Shown one piece after another: positions 1 to 6,299 of a stretch of 17,894 bases of DNA. Made by a program: the position numbers and the translations under genes. Each line of letters begins with the position of its first letter. Positions within the stretch are counted from its first letter, which is position 1. Under the pieces are notes generated by a model. The model searched no databases. It was not told the DNA's origin and saw nothing but the letters and a program-made list of their open reading frames with translations. Source of the stretch: Chloroflexota bacterium (GTDB lineage Bacteria > Chloroflexota > Limnocylindria > Limnocylindrales > CSP1-4); NCBI GenBank assembly GCA_021812735.1, contig JAKAMV010000103.1, positions 1 to 17,894 of the forward strand, given 5' to 3'.

Positions 1-500
1 TGGGCTACGCGAACCAGCTGATCGGGGGAGGCGACGGCCGCGGCCGGGCGCGGGCGCTGGCCGCCGCCGGGGCGGCGGGGGTCATCGTCGCCGACCTCAC
101 CCCGGACGAGGGCGCCCCGTTCGAGGCGGTCGCCGCCGAAGCCGGGATCGCGGTGGTGTACCTGGTCGCCCCGACGACCGCGCCCGATCGGCGGGCGATG
201 GTGGCTGCCCGCTCGGGCGGCTTCCTGTACTGCGTGTCGCTGGTGGGCGTGACGGGGGCGCGGACGTCGCTCCCGCCCACGCTCGCGAAGCTGGTGCGCG
301 ACGTCAAGGCCGTCTCGCCGGTCCCGGTCGCGGTGGGGTTCGGGGTCTCGCGCCCCGCCCACGTCCGCGCCATCGTTCGGGCCGGCGCGGACGGCGTGAT
401 CACGGCGTCGGCGCTCGTCGACGCCCTCGGGCCGGACGGCCGCGACGTCGGGGCGCTCGCGGGACTCGTCAGGCGGCTGCGGGCGGCGACCGCGAAGTAG
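1..500 (+). CDS. trpA: Tryptophan synthase alpha chain, 3' part (5' end outside window)
   Basis: TrpA cleaves indole-3-glycerol phosphate to indole and glyceraldehyde 3-phosphate and passes indole to TrpB through a tunnel; it is cytoplasmic. The frame is open from the window edge (first whole codon at base 3) to a TAG at 498-500, about 165 residues. Visible family landmarks in order are GYANQL, the VIVADLTPDE strand and loop, LVAPTT, GFLYCVSLVGVTGAR (the phosphate-binding region and loop 6) and PVAVGFGVSRPAHV, then ADGVITASALVDAL at the C-terminal phosphate site. The catalytic Glu and Asp (Glu49 and Asp60 in the Salmonella enzyme) lie upstream of the window, so activity cannot be judged here. 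It is probably the last gene of a trp operon, since the next gene is unrelated and 44 bp away. Confidence 0.95.
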   Translation, partial: GYANQLIGGGDGRGRARALAAAGAAGVIVADLTPDEGAPFEAVAAEAGIAVVYLVAPTTAPDRRAMVAARSGGFLYCVSLVGVTGARTSLPPTLAKLVRDVKAVSPVPVAVGFGVSRPAHVRAIVRAGADGVITASALVDALGPDGRDVGALAGLVRRLRAATAK

Positions 501-532
501 GGGCGCGCGCTCGGTCTCGCGGCCTTCCGAGC

Positions 533-544
533 CATACTCCCACC
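533..544 (+). promoter_or_regulatory. Possible -10 element for leaderless DinB-like gene
   Basis: CATACT at 533-538 matches 4 of 6 bases of the sigma70 -10 box. It is an AT-rich island in GC-rich DNA and would put +1 at base 545, the A of the ATG. No Shine-Dalgarno sequence precedes that ATG. No convincing -35 box is visible, so this is weak. Confidence 0.3.
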
Positions 545-1222
545 ATGACCGTCCTCCGCGTCTTCGTCGAGACCACCCCCAAGAGGGCCTTCGCGTCCGC
601 GCTCGACTGGCCCGGCCTCGCTCGCGGCGGACGCGACGAGGCCGCGGCGCTCATCGCGCTGGCGGCCGCGATGCCCCGCTACGCCCCGGTCGCGGAGGCC
701 GCGGGCGAGACCTTCGACCCGACGGCCGGCCTCGAGGTGGTCGAACGCGCGGGGGGCGACGCGTCCACTGCGTTCGGCGTGCCCGCGATCGTCGCCCGGG
801 CTGACCGCGCCCCGTCCGACGCGCTCGAGGCGCAGCGGCTGGCCGCCCTCGTGGACGCGGCGTGGCGGACCCTCGACGCGGCGGCCACGGCCGCCCCCGA
901 GGTGCTGCGCAAGGGTCCCCGCGGCGGCGGTCGTGACCGAACCAAGATCGTCGACCACGTCAACGCGGCCGACGCCGCCTACGCCTCGGTGCTGGGCCGT
1001 CGGCACCGGCCCGTGGACCGCGGGTCCGTGGCGGCGATGCGGGCCGACGTCCTGCTGGTCCTGCGCGATCCATCCGACGGGAGCCCGATCGCCGGCAGGC
1101 GATGGCCGCCGCGCTATGCCGCCCGGCGGATCGCGTGGCACGCGCTCGATCACGCATGGGAGATGGAGGACCGCACCGAGTCTAGTGCGGCAGGAACCGT
1201 TGTTCTTGGTGGCATCCCTTGA
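545..1222 (+). CDS. DinB-like protein with HicB-like N-terminal segment
   Basis: This 225-residue cytoplasmic protein has no signal peptide. The C-terminal half carries the histidine triad typical of DinB/YfiT-type four-helix metal-binding proteins: His138 in KIVDHVNAAD, and His199 and His203 in IAWHALDHAWE. Many family members are thiol-dependent S-transferases or are uncharacterised. Residues 1-50 (VFVETTPKRAFASALDWPGL, then ARGGRDEAAAL) resemble the HicB-type fold segment in which a strand ending in a D-x-PG turn is followed by a G-x-EA helix; this is a pattern match only. The ATG at 545 is the only good start and has no Shine-Dalgarno sequence. A -10-like hexamer lies 6 bp before it, so the mRNA may be leaderless. 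The substrate is unknown. It sits 44 bp after trpA on the same strand but has no obvious link to tryptophan synthesis. Confidence 0.75.
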   Translation: MTVLRVFVETTPKRAFASALDWPGLARGGRDEAAALIALAAAMPRYAPVAEAAGETFDPTAGLEVVERAGGDASTAFGVPAIVARADRAPSDALEAQRLAALVDAAWRTLDAAATAAPEVLRKGPRGGGRDRTKIVDHVNAADAAYASVLGRRHRPVDRGSVAAMRADVLLVLRDPSDGSPIAGRRWPPRYAARRIAWHALDHAWEMEDRTESSAAGTVVLGGIP

Positions 1223-1271
1223 TCCGTAGGCGACGCGACGTGACGAGGCAGAGGCTGCGGGAGGCAACCTC

Positions 1272-1287
1272 GCTCACGGCCGTGAGC
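1272..1287. terminator. 16-bp perfect palindrome between convergent genes
   Basis: GCTCACGG followed directly by its reverse complement CCGTGAGC forms a perfect palindrome in the 147-bp space between the DinB-like gene (plus) and the lipoprotein gene (minus). It is followed on the plus strand by ACCTTTCG but has no long T-run. A bidirectional terminator is plausible from position; a protein-binding site is the alternative. Confidence 0.4.
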
Positions 1288-1369
1288 ACCTTTCGAGGGC
1301 ATGCGCAGCCGCTGTTCGACCCTTCTGCTCTGACCGCGGCTTCCTTGTTGGCAGCCTGGTGCCGTTGGG

Positions 1370-2128
1370 CTACTGCCCGGCGCCGGCGGCACTCGCGGCG
1401 GCCGTGGCGACCGTCTGGAGGGCCGAGCTGAACGGCATGCCGCGCAGCGTCGAGATCCAGGCCCCTGGCGCCTCTGCCGGAAGCCACGACACCCCGGCGT
1501 TGTCACGGACGATCCCCTGGAGGCTCGCGACCTGGTAGACGCTCGGGTCGTACCGCTGCGGGGCACTGGCGTCGTACCGCGACCAGTACTTGACCATGTT
1601 GTGGAGGAAGAGGACGCCCCGTTCCTGGGGCAGCGATGCCGCCCGCTGGGCGACCACGTCGAGGTACGGGTTGCTGCCCCCCGCGGAATCGACCCCGAGG
1701 AAGACGGCCACGGGGATCGTGCCCGTGGCCGGCAACGTGCCGAGGAGGACGCGCTCGACCGTGACGTCGACCGTGAGCATGTAGTTCGTCAGGCCACCGC
1801 CGGCGTCGGAATCCGGCCCCGGCCTCACGGCCTTGAACGTGCCGAGCACCACGAGGTCGCAGTCCGCTGCCATGGCGACGAGGGTTGGGTAGTCGATGGC
1901 CGTCGGATCCCCGTTGAAGAGCAGCGTCCAAAACGCCTCGGGCCCAAGCTTGGCGATCGCCGTTGCCACAGGCATGACGGCGGCCGGCGTCGCTGACGGA
2001 GGAATGGCTGAGGTAGCGGCCGTCGCGGCCGTTGCGGCCGTCGGCATGGCCCCAGTCGCCGACCGGCTGCAGCCCGCGAGCGCCACGATGAGCAGCCCGC
2101 ACGCGATGGTGCGCAGGATTCGGATCAT
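1370..2128 (-). CDS. Secreted lipoprotein, unknown function, partner of the metzincin gene
   Basis: This 252-residue protein has a lipoprotein signal peptide: MIRILRT, a hydrophobic stretch, then the lipobox LAGC with Cys20 as the lipidated residue. Residues 24-60 are a low-complexity Ala/Thr/Pro linker, partly encoded by three 9-bp tandem repeats at 2016-2042. The mature domain has the pattern DLVVLGTFKAV, YMLTVDVTVERVLLG, TIPVAVFLG and RGVLFLHNM. It looks like a beta-rich secreted domain that I cannot assign to a named family. The ATG at 2128 is chosen because AGGGGGTGG precedes it and because the lipobox follows at the right distance. It starts 11 bp after the stop of the metalloprotease gene on the same strand, so the two are almost certainly co-transcribed. 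The open frame extends upstream of 2128, but that part reads antisense-like inside the protease gene and is not protein-like. Confidence 0.8.
   Translation of the reverse strand: MIRILRTIACGLLIVALAGCSRSATGAMPTAATAATAATSAIPPSATPAAVMPVATAIAKLGPEAFWTLLFNGDPTAIDYPTLVAMAADCDLVVLGTFKAVRPGPDSDAGGGLTNYMLTVDVTVERVLLGTLPATGTIPVAVFLGVDSAGGSNPYLDVVAQRAASLPQERGVLFLHNMVKYWSRYDASAPQRYDPSVYQVASLQGIVRDNAGVSWLPAEAPGAWISTLRGMPFSSALQTVATAAASAAGAGQ
2016..2042. repeat. 3 x 9-bp tandem repeat inside the lipoprotein gene
   Basis: The unit GCGGCCGTY occurs three times in tandem on the plus strand. On the coding (minus) strand it gives an Ala-Ala-Thr tripeptide repeat in the linker after the lipid anchor. Such repeats can change length by slippage in whole codons. 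Confidence 0.7.
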
Positions 2129-2139
2129 TACGCCACCCC

Positions 2140-2766
2140 CTAGTAGTGGGACGCGATCTGCGCCCGCTCCGTCGTCGACGTCGTCGTGTACGTCGGGACG
2201 TACTTCGGCGAGATCCCCGCGTTCCTCATGCACGTCACCTGCGGCTCGCTCGACAGCGGGTGCCGAAGGCCGACGGTGTGCCCCAGTTCGTGGCAGGCGA
2301 TGTACCGCTTCGCGTTGTCGGTCGGAAAGTGCGAGGCCTCGTAGGACAGGTTGTAGACGAGCTTCTGCGGGGTGCACCATCGGGTGTGCGACGCGTCGGA
2401 GCCGCCGTATGTTGCCCCCGAGTTGCACTGTGTCCAGGCCAAGGCATAGTTCGGCGACGTCGTTGCGCTGACGAGGACGTCGGAGTAGTTCGGCGGGAAC
2501 GGGTAGAACTCGACCATCTGCACGGGAGGAGCGACGGAGTTGTAGTTCGCCATGGCCCAGCGGACCTGCGCCGTGATTGCGGCGCTGGCGACGATGGACA
2601 CGGTCTCGTATGCGTCCGGGGCGACGCACTGCGCGTAGATCGTCGTGTCGCAGTTATGGTCGTACGAGGACCCGAATCGGGCGTAGGCGGTGGCCGCCAG
2701 AACGAGCAACAGAGCGCACGCGATCGCGATCGCCTTCGCAGCGCTGGCCGAAACGTGTGGGATCAT
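2140..2766 (-). CDS. Secreted metzincin-type zinc metalloprotease
   Basis: This 208-residue protein has a cleavable N-terminal signal: a positive start, hydrophobic residues 11-27 (AIAIACALLLVLAATAY), and likely cleavage after ATAYA. The zinc signature HELGHTVGLRH at residues 159-169 fits HExxHxxGxxH, with His159, His163 and His169 as ligands and Glu160 as general base. Met180, in VTCMRNAG, is a candidate for the metzincin Met-turn. Six cysteines (39, 47, 114, 131, 158, 179) after the signal suggest disulphides in the exported form. The length is that of a bare catalytic domain with no visible propeptide or C-terminal binding domain. The ATG at 2766 is preceded by AGGGGGGACCG, a strong Shine-Dalgarno sequence. 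It is first in a two-gene operon with the lipoprotein. The subfamily (matrixin-like or other) and the substrate are not clear. Confidence 0.8.
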   Translation of the reverse strand: MIPHVSASAAKAIAIACALLLVLAATAYARFGSSYDHNCDTTIYAQCVAPDAYETVSIVASAAITAQVRWAMANYNSVAPPVQMVEFYPFPPNYSDVLVSATTSPNYALAWTQCNSGATYGGSDASHTRWCTPQKLVYNLSYEASHFPTDNAKRYIACHELGHTVGLRHPLSSEPQVTCMRNAGISPKYVPTYTTTSTTERAQIASHY

Positions 2767-3139
2767 CGGTCCCCCCTATGCACGCATGAGGCATGGCCGG
2801 CCGAGATGACGCCCGCATCGCGCAGGCTGCCCGAACTCGGATGGCGGATGCTCAAGGCCGGGAGTGACGCCGTCGAGTGCCGAATGGCCCCCGACCAGGC
2901 GTGACCCGAGCCGGACGAGGCCGCGAGCGAACGGCACTGGAGCCAGCCCCGACTATGGTCATGCCGCACAGGCACCGAGCCTGTCTGACGGGACGCACCT
3001 CGCGGGCCGTTCGGCCGTCCGCGGCCGATCCGCGTCCCGGTCTGCTTCGTGCCCTTCGACCGTGCAGCCGCGGCCGCCTCCTCACCGACAATGCGGCAGG
3101 CCAGCAGACGCTGGCCTCCGTTCGAAGACGAGCCGATCC
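2767..3139. other. Divergent intergenic region between the metalloprotease and PAS-LuxR genes
   Basis: These 373 bp separate two divergent genes and should hold both promoters. An open frame continues upstream of the PAS-LuxR start to 2864, but its translation is rich in Arg, Pro and Ser and lacks domain character. A perfect 6-bp inverted repeat with a 5-nt loop, ACAGGC-ACCGA-GCCTGT, lies at 2968-2984; it could be an operator or a leader hairpin. GACTATGGTC at 2951-2960 contains a -10-like TATGGT without a clear -35 box. Confidence 0.5.
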
Positions 3140-3841
3140 TTGACCACCACGCCCACGCGCGCGCCGACGCCCGCTGCGCCGGGTTCCCGGACGCCGATCG
3201 ACGAAGGCGTCCCCAAACACGACTCCGGCACGGTGACCGATCCGTGGATCGGCCGGCTGGCGTCGAACGAGGGCATGTTCGTCACCGACGACCGCCAGCG
3301 GATCGTCGCCTGGTCGAGCGCGGCGCAGCGCCTGCTGGGCTTCTCCCCCGAGGAGGCCGTGGGGCGCACGTGCTACCAGCTGGTGATGGGCCGCGAGCCC
3401 GACGGGCACCCGGTCTGCGGCCGGAACTGCTCGGTCACGAGGAATGCGCGCCGGAAGCGCGGCACCGCCAGCTACGAGGTGATCGCCCACGCGCGCGACG
3501 GGGGCGTCAAGTGCCTCGCGAACACCGTGCTCGTGATCGAGGGCTCGGAGGGGTCCTTCCACGTGGTGCACCTGCTGCGGGAGGCGCCGGTGTCGGTGCC
3601 CGTGGCGCGGCGCCCCGAGACGGCGCCCGGGAGCGATGAGCTGTTGGTCGAGAGCCTCACGCGCCGCGAGCTCGAAGTCCTGCGCCTGCTGGCCCGCGGC
3701 GCCACCATCGACGAGATCGCGGCCGAGCTGACGATCAGCGTCCTCACCGCGCGCAACCACGCGGCCAACATCGCGCGCAAGCTCGGCGCCCACAGCCGGC
3801 TCGAGACGGTGCTGCTCGCCATGCGCCACGGGCTGGTCTGA
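3140..3841 (+). CDS. PAS domain plus LuxR-type HTH transcriptional regulator
   Basis: This is a cytoplasmic one-component regulator. With the TTG at 3140 it has 233 residues. A short Thr/Pro-rich lead (1-33) precedes a PAS domain at about 36-145 (WIGRLASNEGMFVTDDRQRI, then VAWSSAAQRLLGFSPEEAVG). The domain contains Cys78, Cys93 and Cys97 in the pattern CYQL...VCGRNC, with a further Cys125. A LuxR/GerE HTH follows at about 169-228, with LTRRELEVLRLLARG, DEIAAELTIS and LTARNHAANIARKLGAHSR. The PAS domain probably senses a ligand, metal or redox state; the cysteine pattern points to the last two, by inference. The start is uncertain: GTG at 3233 (202 residues) also keeps the whole PAS domain, and neither start has a good Shine-Dalgarno sequence. 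The gene diverges from the protease operon and may control it. Confidence 0.82.
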   Translation: MTTTPTRAPTPAAPGSRTPIDEGVPKHDSGTVTDPWIGRLASNEGMFVTDDRQRIVAWSSAAQRLLGFSPEEAVGRTCYQLVMGREPDGHPVCGRNCSVTRNARRKRGTASYEVIAHARDGGVKCLANTVLVIEGSEGSFHVVHLLREAPVSVPVARRPETAPGSDELLVESLTRRELEVLRLLARGATIDEIAAELTISVLTARNHAANIARKLGAHSRLETVLLAMRHGLV

Positions 3842-4492
3842 GCGGCGCCATCCGCAATTCGGACCTCAAGCGGCTCCCAGCGGCGTGCATCCGAGAGCCA
3901 GTCGATGCTGGAGCGGCGCCGCCCCGTTCACGGTGGCCCGTGCGCTCCCGAGCACGGCGCCGGCGTTCGCGGCGGGGTCCTGGTAGTGATCGGTCGAGCC
4001 CGAGATCGCACAGCCGCTTCTTGGCGATTGCGGCGGCTGAACTGAGGCGGTCGAGGACCCGCGCGACGGCCTCCGAACGCGACAACGTCGTGCCCGCCTG
4101 CGCCGCGCGGCGCAGGCGGGGAGCGTGGGCGGCTGGGCGGGTGGGGCGCGTGGGCGGCGCTGCGGCGGCCCGGAGGCCCCACCGCCGACGCTTCTTGCGG
4201 CCGGCGGCTCAACGGTGCGCGCGGCGCACAACCCAGTCGCGGCGCGCAGCGTTCGTGCGGTGCCTCGCCCCGTCCAGGGGCCGCAACGCCCAGTCGCGCC
4301 GCCGAGCGCAGCGAGTGTGCGTCCAGCGCACCGGTCAGTCGCCGTGTGCAACAGGCTGCCGGCGCGACGACCCGCAGATCCCCGGCCGCGGCACGATGCG
4401 GGGCGGGATGCGCCCGGCAGAGCGCGCGGACCCGAGCCGGACGTTCCCACGGTCGGGGTCGACGACGAGGGCGCGTCCGCCACCCCACCACG
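3842..4492. other. 650-bp spacer with palindromes, no convincing gene
   Basis: The space between the PAS-LuxR gene and the YceI gene holds long open frames on both strands, but their translations are Arg/Pro/Ala-rich and have no domain signature. I treat them as GC-driven artefacts. Visible structure: the 28-bp perfect palindrome at 4093-4120, the inverted repeat GTGCGC-GCG-GCGCAC at 4215-4229, and CAGTCGC three times between about 4230 and 4345 within loosely similar 50-60 bp blocks. The minus strand at about 4000-4085 reads SRSEAVARVLDRLSSAAAIA, which could be a protein fragment but is too short to assign. Confidence 0.5.
4093..4120. repeat. 28-bp perfect palindrome
   Basis: CCCGCCTGCGCCGC at 4093-4106 is followed at once by its exact reverse complement at 4107-4120. 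In RNA it would form a 12-bp stem with a GCGC loop. It sits in the middle of the 650-bp spacer with no T-run on either side. It could be a terminator for the PAS-LuxR transcript (250 bp downstream), a binding site, or one copy of a dispersed repeat. Confidence 0.75.
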
Positions 4493-5026
4493 TCAGCCCC
4501 TCGTGAGGTGCAGCTGGAGCTCCATGGTGCCGTGGTCGTCCACGGAGAGGACCATCATGGAGCGAGGCGGCGCGATGTTGTCATCCGCGAACGTGATCGG
4601 CAGCGACCCGACGACGGTGACCACGACACCCGAGAGCTTCGCCTGCAGCGGGATCGAGACCGCCTTGGTGACGCCGTGGAGTGTGGGGTTGCCCGAGGCG
4701 GTGACGCTGATCGTCTGGCCGTCGGCCGGGGTGCTCGGCAGCTGGATCGGCGAAGTGAGAGTGAACGTGGCGGTCGGGAACTGGTCGGACTGCAGCGCCT
4801 GCTGGTGGAGCTGGCCGTCCCGCATCGGCCTGTCGCTCTGGAGCGCGCTCAGATCGGCCGTGATCGTGGCGGCCGTGACCCTGCCGCCAGCGAACGTGAG
4901 CGATCCCGACACCTTCGGTGTGCGCCCGACGGCCGTGGTGGAGCCCACCTGCGCCAGGTTCTCGTTGACGCGGTAGCCGACGAAGCTGTCACCCAAGTCC
5001 GAGAACGAGCCGATCGAGGCGTCCAC
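4493..5026 (-). CDS. YceI-like domain protein, N-terminus apparently lost
   Basis: YceI proteins are lipocalin-like beta-barrels that bind isoprenoid-type lipids outside the cytoplasm. The domain is complete in these 177 residues: GDSFVGYRVNENLA, VGRTPKVSGSLTFAGGRVTA, ADLSALQSDRPMRDGQL, ALQSDQFPTATFTLTSPI, GNPTLHGVTKAVSIPLQAKL and ITFADDNIAP. The annotated GTG at 5026 lies inside the domain start: codons just upstream in the same frame read GGGSLDGTWS, which is normal YceI sequence. Further upstream the frame stays open past 5300 without any ATG, GTG or TTG. No frame there encodes the membrane anchor or signal peptide that relatives of this type usually carry. The gene is therefore either truncated or frameshifted at its 5' end, or starts at an unusual codon. 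Treat it as a possible pseudogene with an intact domain. Confidence 0.75.
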   Translation of the reverse strand: MDASIGSFSDLGDSFVGYRVNENLAQVGSTTAVGRTPKVSGSLTFAGGRVTAATITADLSALQSDRPMRDGQLHQQALQSDQFPTATFTLTSPIQLPSTPADGQTISVTASGNPTLHGVTKAVSIPLQAKLSGVVVTVVGSLPITFADDNIAPPRSMMVLSVDDHGTMELQLHLTRG

Positions 5027-5334
5027 ACTCCAGGTGCCGTCGAGCGAGCCGCCTCCCGACGCGCCCGAGGACGCCGCGGGAACTGAGGTCGCTGGGGCGG
5101 ACGAGGCGCGGGCGACTGCCGCACTGTGGGACGCGGACTTCGGCTGGGTTCCCCTGCGACGCGGGACGTGACGCCGCGGCCCTGGACGTCGCGCCTGCGG
5201 TTCCTCTGAGAGGGCGGCTGCCTGCGGAGCTCTCAGCAGCCTCTCGCAGCGGCGCGCAAGCCGGGCGAAAGCCGACCGCGGTATGGTCTGGGGACGGTCG
5301 GCGAACGCCGACCGGGCAGACGGGAGGGCGGCCG
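5027..5334. other. Divergent region between YceI and DUF2461 genes
   Basis: The first part still encodes the lost N-terminal extension of the YceI frame (Ala/Ser/Gly-rich linker). The part near the DUF2461 gene holds CCGACCG at 5272-5278 and 5308-5314 and its inverse CGGTCGG at 5295-5301. A -10-like TATGGT at 5282-5287 lies between the first two arms. No -35 box is evident. The repeats could be operator half-sites for the DUF2461 promoter. Confidence 0.35.
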
Positions 5335-6036
5335 ATGGCTGCTGGCTTCGCTGGCTTCCGGCAGGAGGCGCTCGATTTCCTGATCGCCCTCGGCCTCAAC
5401 AACGACCGGGCATGGTTCCAGCCCCGAAAGGACGAGTACGAGGCGCTGCTCAAGGCTCCGCTCGAGGCGTTCTGCGTCGCGCTCGGCGCTGCGTTGACCA
5501 AGCGAGGCGTCCCGATGCGCGCGGACGAGCGCTCGCCGTTTCGGATCTACCGCGACGTGCGGTTCTCGAGGGACAAGTCGCCCTACAAGACCAACCTCGG
5601 GGCCAGCTTCCCCTGGACGGGGCCGGGCGGGGGCGTCGGCGGGTACCTCCATCTCGCGCCCGGCGAGTCGTTCACGGGCGGCGGCATGTACCACCCGTCG
5701 CCCGCTCGCCTGGCGGCCTGGCGCAGGGCTGTGGTCGGCGACCGTGATGGCGTGCACGCGGCGCTCGAGGATCGGGCCTTCGTGCGCGCGTACGGGAGGG
5801 TGTCAGCCGAATCGGCCCTCAAGAGGGCGCCCGCCGGCTTCGATCCCTCGGATCCCGACATCGAGCTGCTCAAGCTCAAGGACGTGGTCTTCGGCCATCC
5901 GATCTCCGATGCCGAGGTGCTGACGCGGGATCTCCCCGAGCGGATCGCCTCGGAGCTCGCCGCGTCGATCCCGGTCATGCGCTATCTGGCCGCCCTGCCA
6001 GGGCTCGAGGATGGCGCACCGGGCTGGCTCCGCTGA
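5335..6036 (+). CDS. DUF2461 (TIGR02453) family protein
   Basis: This 233-residue soluble protein belongs to a widespread family of unknown function. The family blocks are clear: ALDFLIALGLNNDRAWFQPR at 12-31, FRIYRDVRFSRDKSPYKTNL at 69-88, and GGYLHLAPGESFTGGGMYHP at 102-121, followed by a helix ending in WRRAV and a C-terminal LLKLKDVVFGHPISD block. The length is normal for the family. The ATG at 5335 follows GGGAGGG at 5322-5328, a good Shine-Dalgarno sequence. No catalytic role is known, so I give none. It stands alone: the upstream YceI gene is divergent and the downstream region is decayed. Confidence 0.9.
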   Translation: MAAGFAGFRQEALDFLIALGLNNDRAWFQPRKDEYEALLKAPLEAFCVALGAALTKRGVPMRADERSPFRIYRDVRFSRDKSPYKTNLGASFPWTGPGGGVGGYLHLAPGESFTGGGMYHPSPARLAAWRRAVVGDRDGVHAALEDRAFVRAYGRVSAESALKRAPAGFDPSDPDIELLKLKDVVFGHPISDAEVLTRDLPERIASELAASIPVMRYLAALPGLEDGAPGWLR

Positions 6037-6262
6037 CCGTCCGCTGCGCCTCGGTGAATGCCGCGGCCAGCCGCCGAACAGCCTCGTCGATGGTGGTCAA
6101 TCGATCGCGCCGAACCCATGCGCGAGACTCCCCGGCGCCGGCCGCCCGTGGACGGCGCAGGCGCCGAGTGTCCCCACCGCCACGCCCCGCGCCTGGGCCA
6201 CCGCCACGCCGCGCCGGACCCGATCCGCTTCGACGCCGGCGAGCGACAGGGTGTCCCAGCCG
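6030..6262 (-). pseudogene. Remnant of a MocR-type (GntR-HTH plus aminotransferase) regulator, C-terminal piece
   Basis: The minus strand encodes WDTLSLAGVEADRVRRGVAV, then AQARGVAVGTLGACAVHGRP and GSLAHGFGAID. The frame ends at a TGA at 6097-6099 and the homology continues in another frame as TIDEAVRRLAAAFTEAQRTV. This order (a variable strand, ARGV, a proline-rich turn, LGFGAID, then IDEAVRRLAAA) matches the end of the aminotransferase-like domain of MocR/PdxR regulators. Only about 75 of some 450 expected residues remain, with one frameshift near 6095, and the 3' end runs into the 3' end of the DUF2461 gene. MocR proteins often control vitamin B6 genes, which fits the PPOX-like remnant on the other side. 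The family call is from pattern memory alone. Confidence 0.5.
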
Positions 6263-6299
6263 GATTCGCCTGGGCCACTTGGTGCCCCGAACTTGCCCC

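Noticed and set aside
2129..2629. Upstream extension of the lipoprotein frame through the protease gene
   Set aside because: The lipobox sits exactly right from the ATG at 2128, which has a good Shine-Dalgarno; the extension is an out-of-frame reading of the protease gene.
2864..3139. Upstream extension of the PAS-LuxR frame to the ATG-type start at 2864
   Set aside because: The extra 92 residues are Ser/Pro/Arg-rich and not protein-like, and the extension would fill the divergent promoter region.
3115..3140. GTTCGAAGAC as a possible tRNA T-loop
   Set aside because: No acceptor stem, D arm or anticodon arm can be formed around it.
2852..3829. 325-codon minus-strand frame opposite the PAS-LuxR gene
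   Set aside because: It has Arg/Ala/His-rich composition and no motif, while the plus strand encodes intact PAS and HTH domains.
4215..4345. CAGTCGC repeats as a possible CRISPR or tandem array
   Set aside because: The copies are only 7 bp identical, unevenly spaced and embedded in diverged sequence; not an array.
3866..4491. Overlapping open frames on both strands of the 3842-4492 spacer
   Set aside because: There is no conserved motif, no Shine-Dalgarno sequence and Arg/Pro-rich composition in all frames; only a short possible fragment near 4000-4085.
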